A stretch of 13,654 bases of DNA from GCA-2687515 sp046582475 (GTDB lineage: Bacteria > Pseudomonadota > Alphaproteobacteria > Rhodospirillales > UBA2165), in NCBI GenBank assembly GCA_046582475.1, contig JAYGEH010000135.1, positions 1 through 13,654 on the forward strand, read 5' to 3'. Under the pieces are notes generated by a model. The model saw only the letters and a list, made by a program, of their open reading frames with translations, did not search any database and had not been told where the DNA came from. How positions within the stretch are numbered: position 1 is the first letter of the stretch; the number at the start of each line of letters is the position of its first letter. Positions 1 to 6,672 of the stretch are shown here, piece after piece. The position numbers were made by a program, and so were the translations under genes.

Positions 1-1
1 T

Positions 2-130
2 ATGGGCGGAACGCTGGTGCGCAGCATTGGACTTGTCCGGGCCAGGGCGAGGATCGGACTGAAGAACCTGACCTACAACATGCGCCGCTTGGTTCAGTTG
101 GAGCGTCTCGCCATGGCTGGCTCCCCATGA
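2..130 (+). mobile_element. IS5-type transposase, C-terminal end (partial)
   Basis: An open frame enters from the left edge and ends at TGA 128-130. The 42 visible residues include GLKNLTYNMRRL followed by VQLERLA. This is the pattern seen at the extreme C-terminus of IS5-family DDE transposases, just after the catalytic Glu helix. The ATG at 2 is an internal Met rather than a start, so the catalytic part lies outside the window. The protein would cut and rejoin DNA to move the element. I could not find a terminal inverted repeat after the stop, so the right end of the element is not fixed, and I cannot tell whether the copy is intact. The family call rests on this short C-terminal signature only. 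Confidence 0.7.
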
Positions 131-237
131 GTTTTGTTGGAGGAGTCTGTCTGGAGTTGGGATTTAGGGAAAAATGACCCCGCGGAAGCGTGGTAAACAC
201 AGAAATTCTGGTCAAAGGGCTTCATGGTGAGCTGATA

Positions 238-267
238 TTGGCATACGGTTGCACAGCAGGTTATTTT
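238..267 (+). promoter_or_regulatory. Candidate sigma-70 promoter for the 286-828 ORF
   Basis: TTGGCA (238-243, 5 of 6 to the -35 consensus) lies 18 bases before TATTTT (262-267, 4 of 6 to the -10). It sits just upstream of the ORF starting at 286, in an AT-richer stretch between the transposase end and that ORF. Found by eye; AT-rich DNA gives such matches by chance. Confidence 0.35.
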
Positions 268-285
268 TAGAGGCGCCCTATATCA

Positions 286-828
286 ATGTTGGAGATAGAA
301 ATTGGTTTGATCCATTTTCTGTACTCAACCCATATTTCCAGTTGTGAAATATTTGTAATATTTCCTGATATTGATCCCTATGCTGAATATCGGTTGAAGT
401 GGCGCGTAGATCAGCCATTCGGATCATTTGAAATCACCCTGATTAAGGGGCCTCCCCGGCGGGTACCGGTTTTTGCCCGCTTCCCCTCGGGAAATGTGAG
501 ATTGATCGATGAAGCTTGGTACCATACGGCACAATATGGTAAGGAGAATTTAGACTCGCCCGTCGAAATTTTCTTTAATCCAGGTTCTGTAATTAGGTTT
601 GAATTGGTCGTTTACTCTGGAAACCGGCGATTCAATTGCGACATGAAATATCACTTGTCGGTGCCGGACGACCATATGGATAACACAAATTTTCATATTG
701 CGGCGAAGCGCAAGGGCGAACAGTTACCATTGAACGTCCCTTGGATGGTCGGTAGTGAGCTACGGTCCCGCATCCAGCGAAATTACCATCTGTTCGAACA
801 GGATCGGCCGGCAAACGATTCGAAATAA
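286..828 (+). CDS. Hypothetical protein, 180 aa, in AT-richer accessory segment
   Basis: I do not recognise a family. The frame runs from ATG 286 to TAA 826-828. An in-frame TAG at 268 prevents a longer form. The only ribosome-binding candidate is a weak AGAGG at 269-273, rather far (12 bases) from the ATG. The protein has no signal peptide or membrane segment. It is rich in alternating hydrophobic/charged stretches suggestive of beta strands (roughly residues 20-125), followed by a charged, less regular tail. By eye its codons are visibly richer in A and T than those of grpE and every later gene in the window, and it lies right after a transposase remnant, so acquisition by transfer is likely (inference). 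It converges with grpE on the other strand, 101 bp away. It could also be a fragment of a larger gene broken by the IS. That it is a real gene is moderately likely. Confidence 0.55.
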   Translation: MLEIEIGLIHFLYSTHISSCEIFVIFPDIDPYAEYRLKWRVDQPFGSFEITLIKGPPRRVPVFARFPSGNVRLIDEAWYHTAQYGKENLDSPVEIFFNPGSVIRFELVVYSGNRRFNCDMKYHLSVPDDHMDNTNFHIAAKRKGEQLPLNVPWMVGSELRSRIQRNYHLFEQDRPANDSK

Positions 829-853
829 AATTCAAACGATGGTAGTTGAATTT
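828..853. repeat. Short AT-rich inverted repeat after the hypothetical ORF
   Basis: AAATTCAA (828-835) is matched by TTGAATTT (846-853) around a 10-base loop. The stem is 8 bp and starts on the last base of the stop codon. It lies between two convergent genes and could help end transcription, but there is no GC core and no U-tract, so it is not a typical intrinsic terminator. Confidence 0.3.
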
Positions 854-929
854 AAGTTGCGCGCTGTCGCGGCCGGGCGTACCCCTCCGAGCTCGCCAAA
901 GCCGAAACCCAAATACCCTTCTGGCGCGG

Positions 930-1766
930 TTAAAGCTTGCGGTCCACTTGGGGCTCGGTGCCGTCGGCTTCCCGGTCGGCGGCGTCGGACTGTTTTTCGT
1001 AGGCCGAGGCCGGGCTGGGGCCAACGTCCCCGGCTTCCGCATCGGTGTCCGCCTCCGCATCCGCTGGCGCTTCCGCCGGGGCCGCCGCCTTGGGGCCGCC
1101 CTTGGTAACACCGACCATGGATGGCCGCAAAAGCCGGTCATGGATCACATAGCCGCGCTGCACCTCCTGGACAATGGTGCCGGCGGGCTGATCCGCATCT
1201 TCGATCTCGAACATAGCCTGATGAAAATTATGATCGAACTTCTTGCCCATGGCCTCGATGGGTTTGATGCCGAACTGCTCGAAGACATTGACCATTTCGG
1301 TTTCGGTCAATTCGATACCGACGCAGAGATTGTTTAATTCCTCATCCGCTTGCTTGGCTTCGTCCGAAACACTGGCCAGCGCCCGGCTCAGATTGTCGGC
1401 GACGCTCAAGACCGCACGGGCCATATTGGCGGTGGCATATTTGGCGGTATCGGCCTTCTCGCGCTCGGCCCGGCGGCGGGTGTTCTCGGTATCGGCCAGG
1501 GCGCGCAGCAATTGATCCTTCAGCTCGGCAACACTGGCTTGCAATTCCTCATAGGTGAGCGGCCCGTCGTAGCCATCGGCGGCGGCGGCATCATCGGTGG
1601 GCGCTTCGCCTGCCTCCGGCTCGGCGCCGAAATCGAAGGTGGTTTCCGGATCGGTATCGGTTTCGCTCTCCGTCCCGCTGCCGGTTTCCGCGCCCGCTTG
1701 GTCATTATCGGCTTTATCTTTCGGGCCTTCGGCGGTGTCCGGGATTTGGTCTTGATCGTCGGTCAT
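930..1766 (-). CDS. grpE: GrpE, nucleotide exchange factor of DnaK
   Basis: GrpE releases ADP from the chaperone DnaK in the cytoplasm and so drives the DnaK-DnaJ folding cycle. The 278-residue product has the family core at about 70-222. This contains the long dimer helix (DQLLRALADTENTRRRAERE, around 84-103), the FDHNFHQAMFE segment (178-187) and the C-terminal signature GYVIHDRLLRPSMVGV (205-220). It is longer than the usual 180-210 residues because of two low-complexity acidic tails: residues 1-68 and an Ala/Asp/Glu-rich tail at 224-278. The start ATG (1766) has an AAGGAAGGAA ribosome-binding site 11 bases upstream. It lies 45 bp behind hrcA on the same strand and is almost certainly co-transcribed with it. 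dnaK and dnaJ are not in the window. Downstream is the IS-associated accessory segment. Confidence 0.97.
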   Translation of the reverse strand: MTDDQDQIPDTAEGPKDKADNDQAGAETGSGTESETDTDPETTFDFGAEPEAGEAPTDDAAAADGYDGPLTYEELQASVAELKDQLLRALADTENTRRRAEREKADTAKYATANMARAVLSVADNLSRALASVSDEAKQADEELNNLCVGIELTETEMVNVFEQFGIKPIEAMGKKFDHNFHQAMFEIEDADQPAGTIVQEVQRGYVIHDRLLRPSMVGVTKGGPKAAAPAEAPADAEADTDAEAGDVGPSPASAYEKQSDAADREADGTEPQVDRKL

Positions 1767-1811
1767 GTTGGTTCGGGTTCCTTCCTTGTCGGTATCTTAA
1801 GCCCAAAATAA

Positions 1812-2864
1812 TCAATCAAACAGGCTGCTGACCAGCTTCGCCGTAAAATCCACCATGGGAATGATGCGCGCGTAATTCATGCGCGTCGGGCCGATCACGC
1901 CAATGGCGCCAACCAGATCGCTCTGGCTGGTGTGATAGGGCGCGACGATAAACGAGCATCCCGACAGATTAAAGAGATCGTTGTCGGCGCCGATAAATAT
2001 CTGCACACCCTCGGCGCTTTCGGTCATTTCCAGAACTTTAAGCATCAACTCGCTGGTTTCCAAAGCCGCAAAGAGATTGCGCACATGCTCTAGATCGGTC
2101 ATCGCGCTGACATCATCCAAAAGCCGCGCCTGGCCGCGCACGATCAGGGTGCCGCTATCGGCGTCGGCGGCGCGGTCCGCGAGGCCGGCTTCCACCAGCC
2201 GCGCCGACAGAAAATTCAACTGGCTGCGGTCGGCTTCCAGGCTTTTGGCGATCTCGGCGCGGGCGTCGTTGATGGTATGGCCGACCAGCCGTCGATTGAG
2301 GAAGTTGGTGGCCTCGATAAAAGCCGATGCGGGCACATCGGGCGGCACTTCGATCACCCGGTTTTCGACGACCCCCTCGGCGGTTACCATGACAACCAGG
2401 GCGCGCCCTGGATTGAGGCTGACAAATTCGATGTGGCGAAGCGGCGAATCGGTCTTCGGCGCAAACACCAGCCCGGCGCAGTGGGACAAACCGGAGAGCG
2501 CCGCGCCGGCCTCTTCGAGCACGGCTTCGATATTCTTGTCGGTTCCGGCAAAGCGGCTTTCGATGTCACTGCGTTCCTGGCTGGTAAGGTTGCCGATTTC
2601 CAGCAAGCCATCGACGAACATGCGAAGGCCCGCCTCGGTCGGCAGGCGCCCGGCGGAAACATGGGGCGAATATAAAAGCCCCGCATCTTCCAGATCTGCC
2701 ATGACGTTGCGCACCGTTGCCGGCGATAGGTTGTTGCCCAGGCGCCTGGACAGGGTGCGCGATCCGATCGGCGCGCCGGTTTCCACATAGGAATCGACAA
2801 TCACCTTGAAGACGGCGCGGCTACGCTCGGAAAATTCCATCACCGGGGGATGCTTGGTGGTCAT
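1812..2864 (-). CDS. hrcA: HrcA, heat-inducible transcription repressor
   Basis: HrcA is a DNA-binding repressor that in many bacteria holds down groESL and/or dnaK operons by binding the CIRCE operator, with GroEL helping to keep it folded. The 350-residue length is typical. The N-terminal winged helix includes SERSRAVFKVIVDSYVETG (about 12-30), SPATVRNVMADLEDAGLL (47-64) and the family hallmark HVSAGRLPTEAGLRMFVD (68-85). The middle is the GAF-like/insert region, and the C-terminus has GAIGVIGPTRMNYARIIPMV. The ATG at 2864 has AAGGGGG just upstream; an internal Met at codon 9 is a possible alternative start. It leads the hrcA-grpE operon and is divergent from rph. No CIRCE element is visible upstream, so autoregulation is not supported by this sequence. 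Confidence 0.97.
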   Translation of the reverse strand: MTTKHPPVMEFSERSRAVFKVIVDSYVETGAPIGSRTLSRRLGNNLSPATVRNVMADLEDAGLLYSPHVSAGRLPTEAGLRMFVDGLLEIGNLTSQERSDIESRFAGTDKNIEAVLEEAGAALSGLSHCAGLVFAPKTDSPLRHIEFVSLNPGRALVVMVTAEGVVENRVIEVPPDVPASAFIEATNFLNRRLVGHTINDARAEIAKSLEADRSQLNFLSARLVEAGLADRAADADSGTLIVRGQARLLDDVSAMTDLEHVRNLFAALETSELMLKVLEMTESAEGVQIFIGADNDLFNLSGCSFIVAPYHTSQSDLVGAIGVIGPTRMNYARIIPMVDFTAKLVSSLFD

Positions 2865-2895
2865 GACCCCCTTAATCTATGCGGTCAGCGCGCCA

Positions 2896-2926
2896 TTGCA
2901 AGAATTGGCATTCAGAAAATTATGCT
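2896..2926 (+). promoter_or_regulatory. Candidate promoter for rph
   Basis: TTGCAA (2896-2901) lies 19 bases before TATGCT (2921-2926), each 4 of 6 to consensus, within the 109-bp divergent gap between hrcA and rph. The first base of rph is 47 bases past the -10. The spacing is long and the match modest. It is the best plus-strand pair I found in this gap. Confidence 0.3.
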
Positions 2927-2973
2927 CTAGGTTGCCGGACAAATTTTTAAAACCATTGCCGGACCCGAAATTT

Positions 2974-3711
2974 ATGAGCCAAACTCCCCGCCCATCGGCG
3001 CGCGCCGCTGATCAGATGCGCCAAGTCAGCCTTGAAACCGGGGTCAACAAATATGCCGAAGGTTCGTGCCTGGTACGCTTCGGCGATACCCATGTGCTGT
3101 GTCTGGCCAGCGTCGAAGAACGGGTTCCAGGCTGGATCAAGGGTTCCGGGCGCGGCTGGGTGACGGCGGAGTACGGCATGCTGCCGCGCTCCACCGATAC
3201 GCGGACGGCGCGCGAAGCGGCGCGTGGGCGCCAAGGCGGGCGCACCTTGGAAATTCAGCGCCTGATCGGGCGCAGTTTACGCGCCGTCACCGATTTGGAG
3301 GCTTTGGGCGAAATTCAGGTGCGCATCGATTGCGATGTCATCCAGGCCGACGGCGGCACGCGCACGGCGGCGATCACCGGTGGCTACGTGGCGCTGCATC
3401 TGGCGTTCATCCATCTGGTCGAACTGGGCCTGCTGGCCGAGGTGCCCCTGATCGGACAGGTGGCGGCGGTCTCGGCGGGACTGTGGCAGGAGGTTGCCGT
3501 CCTCGATCTGGATTACGAAGAGGATTCGAACGCCCAGGCTGACGCCAATTTTGTGCTCACCGACACCGGCGCCATTGTCGAGGTGCAGGCCACCGCCGAG
3601 GACAAACCGTTCTCCGAGGACCAACTTGCGGCCATGCTCGGCCTCGCCAAAAAGGGCATCGGCGAGTTGGTCGAATTGCAAAAAGCCGCCATCGCCGGCG
3701 CCGGCGATTAA
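2974..3711 (+). CDS. rph: RNase PH, phosphorolytic tRNA 3'-end nuclease
   Basis: RNase PH trims nucleotides from the 3' end of tRNA precursors using phosphate, releasing nucleoside diphosphates. It acts in the cytoplasm as a ring of dimers. The 245-residue protein shows the family motifs in order: PSARAADQMRQVSLETGVNK (7-26), EGSCLVRFGDTHVLC (29-43), GWVTAEYGMLPRST (61-74), GGRTLEIQRLIGRSLRAV (88-105), CDVIQADGGTRTAAITG (120-136), DLDYEEDSNAQADANFV (178-194) and EVQATAEDKPF (203-213). The frame is open further upstream into hrcA, but the conserved N-terminus begins just after the ATG at 2974, so that start is chosen; its ribosome-binding site is weak. rdgB follows after 5 bases, which indicates a shared transcript. 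Confidence 0.97.
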   Translation: MSQTPRPSARAADQMRQVSLETGVNKYAEGSCLVRFGDTHVLCLASVEERVPGWIKGSGRGWVTAEYGMLPRSTDTRTAREAARGRQGGRTLEIQRLIGRSLRAVTDLEALGEIQVRIDCDVIQADGGTRTAAITGGYVALHLAFIHLVELGLLAEVPLIGQVAAVSAGLWQEVAVLDLDYEEDSNAQADANFVLTDTGAIVEVQATAEDKPFSEDQLAAMLGLAKKGIGELVELQKAAIAGAGD

Positions 3712-3716
3712 GGCTC

Positions 3717-4334
3717 ATGGCGCGCAAATTTACCGGCGGTGCGCTCCTTATCGCCAGCCATAATCAAGGCAAGGTGCGCGAAATCGAAGTCTTGCTGGCG
3801 CCCTTTGGCGCCGCAGTGACATCGGCCGCCGAACGGGGCCTGCCGGAACCCGAAGAGACCGGCAGCACGTTCATCGACAATGCCATCCTCAAGGCGCGGG
3901 CGGCCGCGGAGGCGGCTGGTATCCCCGCACTGGCCGACGATTCCGGGCTCGGCGCCAATGCGCTGGACGGTGCGCCGGGCATCTATTCGGCGCGCTGGGC
4001 GGGACCGGACCGGGATTTCAGGCTTGCCATGGCAAAGCTGGAAAAAGAATTGGCGGGCAGCGAGGAGCGCAGCGCGGTCTTCGTCTCTGCCCTGGCCTTG
4101 GCCTGGCCGGACGGCCACGTGGAAACGGTGGAGGGCCGGGTTCACGGGACTTTGGTCTGGCCGGCGCGCGGCGGCAAGGGGTTTGGTTATGACCCCATGT
4201 TCGTGCCAGAGGGCAGCACCAAGACATTCGGCGAAATGGAGGCGGCGGAAAAGGAAACCTTCAACCACCGGGCCCGGGCCTTTCAAAAATTGGTGGCGTT
4301 GTGTTTCCGGAGACATAGCGAAAGCCGGGCTTAG
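3717..4334 (+). CDS. rdgB: RdgB/HAM1-type XTP/dITP diphosphatase
   Basis: This enzyme hydrolyses non-canonical purine triphosphates (XTP, dITP/ITP) to the monophosphate plus pyrophosphate, keeping deaminated purines out of DNA and RNA. The 205-residue protein has the nucleotide-binding start IASHNQGKVREI (12-23), LPEPEETGSTFIDNA (42-56), the metal/catalytic motif LADDSGLGANALDGAPGIYS (72-91), GKGFGYDPMF (153-162) and the C-terminal HRARA (184-188). Two small departures are visible: Gly79 where Cys is common in ADDSGLC-type motifs, and FNHRARA where a Ser usually precedes HR. Neither looks inactivating. The gene starts 5 bases after rph, a conserved alphaproteobacterial neighbour pair. Its last codons encode a basic tail (FRRHSESRA) not typical of the family. 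Confidence 0.96.
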   Translation: MARKFTGGALLIASHNQGKVREIEVLLAPFGAAVTSAAERGLPEPEETGSTFIDNAILKARAAAEAAGIPALADDSGLGANALDGAPGIYSARWAGPDRDFRLAMAKLEKELAGSEERSAVFVSALALAWPDGHVETVEGRVHGTLVWPARGGKGFGYDPMFVPEGSTKTFGEMEAAEKETFNHRARAFQKLVALCFRRHSESRA

Positions 4335-4350
4335 TTGCTACAGTGGCGCC

Positions 4351-4395
4351 GGACCGCCGGGAGCCGGACCGCCGGGAGCCAGACCGCCGGGAGCA
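4351..4395 (+). repeat. Three-copy 15-bp tandem repeat carrying an SD core
   Basis: Two identical 15-mers (GGACCGCCGGGAGCC at 4351-4365 and 4366-4380) are followed by a third with a change at each end (AGACCGCCGGGAGCA, 4381-4395). Each copy holds GGGAG. In the last copy GGGAG ends at 4392, nine bases before the ATG at 4402, so it is the natural ribosome-binding site of the oxidoreductase gene. The array fills most of the 67-bp gap after rdgB. Confidence 0.9.
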
Positions 4396-4401
4396 TAGAC
4401 A

Positions 4402-5484
4402 ATGGAATTCGGCTATTTCACCTTGAGCGACAATCACTACCCGGACGGCACCCGCTCGGCCAATCAATTCGTGCTCGATATCCGCGAGCAATGTATCCAC
4501 GCCGACCAATTGGGTATGCATTCCACCTGGATCGGCGAGCATCATTTCGACCGGCTGGGGGTCAATTCCAGGCCCGGAACATTGCTCGCCAGTATCATTC
4601 CGGTGACCACCAGGGTGCGTCTGGCGCCGGCGGTCAATGTTTTGCCCCTGCACCATCCCATCCACGTGGCCGAGGAATGGGCGACACTGGACTTGTTGTC
4701 GGGCGGGCGCGTCGATTTTGCCGCCGGGCGCGGTTACGACCGGACCGAATACCATCCCTTCGGCGGCGATTTCATGAATTCCCTGGAGCAGTTCGAAGAA
4801 GGTGTCGACGTGCTCCTGAAGGCTTGGGGCGAGGCCGGTGAATGGTCGCACAAAGGCAAATATTACGATATTGAGAATATGTCGATCACGCCGAAGCCGG
4901 TGCAAATCCCGCTGCCCTTCTATATCGCCTGTTTTTCCCCTGTCAGTTTGGATTTGGCGGCGCGCAAGGGGCTGAATATCCTCTATGCGCCGTTCGCGGC
5001 GGCGGCCATCTTCGGCGGCGTCGAAGTGGCGGTGGAGCGGTATCTGGAAGCCTGCAACCAGCACCAAAACCCGGCCGGGCGCCCCATGTGCAGCTATTTC
5101 ATCCATATCGCCGACAATCGATCAGAAGAGGATTTCGGCCGCGCCGCCTTGATCAGCTATTTCCAGAACTGCGTTTTGCGGGCAATACCGTCAGATCCGA
5201 CGAAAATACCAAAAAATATGCAATATTTCATCAAAATGCATGAAAATCTGGGCAAGGCGCAAAAATCAGACCTGACCACCCAATCGATCCTCATCGGCGG
5301 CGCTCCGGAAATCATCGACCGATTGAAAGAGGTGGAGGCCACCGGCATCGCGGAGGTGATCCTCTATTTCAACGTGGGCAACAAACCCCACGGCATGGTC
5401 AAGGACCAGATGTCCAAATTCATGGACGAGATCGCCCCCCATTTCGTGGGTAAGCACCAAAACCTGGAGAAACTGGCCAGTTGA
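4402..5484 (+). CDS. LLM-class (luciferase-like) flavin-dependent oxidoreductase
   Basis: The 360-residue product belongs to the bacterial luciferase-like superfamily, TIM-barrel enzymes that use reduced flavin (FMNH2 or F420H2), usually as monooxygenases. Signs are the N-terminal MEFGYFTLSDNH strand, GEHHF (45-49), the segment HPIHVAEEWATLDLLSGGR (85-103) followed by DFAAGRGY (105-112), which forms part of the flavin/phosphate site in the family, and a late ILIGGAPEIIDRLKE (296-310). Substrate and cofactor cannot be read from the sequence. The start follows the GGGAG of a tandem repeat. The stop overlaps the TTG start of hemW (TTGA, 5481-5484), so translation of the two is probably coupled. 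The gene separates rdgB from hemW, which are often direct neighbours in related bacteria, so it may be an insertion into this operon (inference). Confidence 0.88.
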   Translation: MEFGYFTLSDNHYPDGTRSANQFVLDIREQCIHADQLGMHSTWIGEHHFDRLGVNSRPGTLLASIIPVTTRVRLAPAVNVLPLHHPIHVAEEWATLDLLSGGRVDFAAGRGYDRTEYHPFGGDFMNSLEQFEEGVDVLLKAWGEAGEWSHKGKYYDIENMSITPKPVQIPLPFYIACFSPVSLDLAARKGLNILYAPFAAAAIFGGVEVAVERYLEACNQHQNPAGRPMCSYFIHIADNRSEEDFGRAALISYFQNCVLRAIPSDPTKIPKNMQYFIKMHENLGKAQKSDLTTQSILIGGAPEIIDRLKEVEATGIAEVILYFNVGNKPHGMVKDQMSKFMDEIAPHFVGKHQNLEKLAS

Positions 5485-6671
5485 CCGCACCGGCGCCCGC
5501 CTTCGGAATCTATATCCACTGGCCCTTTTGCCAATCCAAATGCCCCTATTGTGACTTCAACAGCCACGTGGCGGAGCATATTGACCAAGCCGCCTGGCGC
5601 GCCGCCTATCTGGCCGAACTGGATCATTACGCTAGCGAAACTGACCAGCGCACGGTGACCAGCCTGTTCTTCGGCGGCGGCACCCCCAGCCTGATGCCGG
5701 CGGCGACCGCCGCGGCCATTATAGACGCCGTGCGAAATCGTTGGAATATGGCGGAAAACCTGGAAATAACCGCGGAAGCCAACCCGTCCTCGTCGGATAT
5801 CGCCACATTTCAGGGGCTCGCCGATGCGGGTGTTAACCGGTTGTCGCTGGGGGTGCAATCCTTCGATGATAAGGCCCTTAAATTTCTCGGCCGCGCTCAT
5901 GATTCGGCTCAGGCCGTGGAAGCCATAACGCAGGCGAAACGAATATTCCCACGCCTGTCGTTCGATTTGATCTATGGGCTGCCCGGGCAGAGCGAGGCGG
6001 CCTGGCGAGACGAGCTGAAAACCGCGCTCACCTTGGCCGACGGGCATATATCGGCCTATCAGCTAACTATCGAGCCTGGCACCGAATTTCACCGCCAGCG
6101 GGTTGCCGCCGCCGACCCGGACACGGGCGCGCAACTTTTTGAAGTGACCCGGGAGATTCTCAAAAAAGCCGGTTTGCCCGCCTATGAAATATCCAATCAT
6201 TCCCAAAAAGGTGCAGAATGCCGCCATAATCTGGTCTATTGGCGGGGCGAGGACTATATCGGCATCGGTCCAGGCGCCCACGGCCGCATCAGCGGCGCCA
6301 ACGGAGACCTTTACGAAACCGAAATGACCCTGGCCCTGCGGGCACCGGGGACATGGCTCGGCGCCGTACAGATATCCGGCTCCGGCCTCCATAAACGTCA
6401 GAATATAAGCCTTTCCGAGCGCCGGGATGAGCTGTTTTTGATGGGATTGCGGCTCGCCGAAGGGGTGTCGGCGGACCGGTTTCAGCGCCAGACCGGCGTT
6501 GCCTTAACGGACAGCGTCAATGATAAGGCGCTCGAAGCCCTGATCGGGGAAAATTACCTGGTTTCCGACGCCGATGGCCTCTGCGCCACGGAAGCCGGTC
6601 TTCTGCGCCTGGACGCGGTGCTCGCCCATTTGCTTGCCGGCGCCCCGGATTTGGACGGCGGGCGGCGTTAA
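5481..6671 (+). CDS. hemW: HemW, radical-SAM heme chaperone
   Basis: HemW is a radical-SAM protein that binds heme and passes it to respiratory enzymes; it was long annotated as an oxygen-independent coproporphyrinogen oxidase. In the 396-residue product the [4Fe-4S] motif is C17-QSK-C21-PY-C24 followed by DF, lacking the extra Cys of true HemN. Then come FFGGGTPSL (63-71), EITAEANP (94-101), GVNRLSLGVQSFDD and the HNLVYW heme-binding motif of the HNxxYW type. The C-terminal part is the HemN C-terminal domain. The start is TTG 5481: an in-frame TAA at 5451 and no ATG or GTG before the conserved GIYIHWPFC leave it as the only option. It overlaps the oxidoreductase stop by 4 bases. It ends one base before the stop of the convergent lipoprotein gene. 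Confidence 0.95.
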   Translation: MTAPAPAFGIYIHWPFCQSKCPYCDFNSHVAEHIDQAAWRAAYLAELDHYASETDQRTVTSLFFGGGTPSLMPAATAAAIIDAVRNRWNMAENLEITAEANPSSSDIATFQGLADAGVNRLSLGVQSFDDKALKFLGRAHDSAQAVEAITQAKRIFPRLSFDLIYGLPGQSEAAWRDELKTALTLADGHISAYQLTIEPGTEFHRQRVAAADPDTGAQLFEVTREILKKAGLPAYEISNHSQKGAECRHNLVYWRGEDYIGIGPGAHGRISGANGDLYETEMTLALRAPGTWLGAVQISGSGLHKRQNISLSERRDELFLMGLRLAEGVSADRFQRQTGVALTDSVNDKALEALIGENYLVSDADGLCATEAGLLRLDAVLAHLLAGAPDLDGGRR

Positions 6672-6672
6672 T

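Noticed and set aside
131..230. Right terminal inverted repeat of the IS5-type element
   Set aside because: I could not find a sequence resembling a known IS5-family end here, and the left end is outside the window, so no pair can be matched.
2874..2902. CTTGCA-N17-TAGATT as an hrcA promoter on the minus strand
   Set aside because: The -10 would end only about 9 bases before the hrcA ATG, leaving no room for the ribosome-binding site in the transcript.
2806..2973. Upstream extension of the rph frame into hrcA
   Set aside because: The conserved RNase PH N-terminus begins just after ATG 2974. The extension would overlap the hrcA start and has no family resemblance.
4351..4395. The 15-bp repeats as a CRISPR array
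   Set aside because: The units are too short, directly adjacent with no spacers, and have no cas genes nearby.
4261..5106. 281-codon minus-strand open frame antisense to the oxidoreductase
   Set aside because: The sense strand encodes a recognisable luciferase-like protein; the antisense frame only reflects high GC at third positions.
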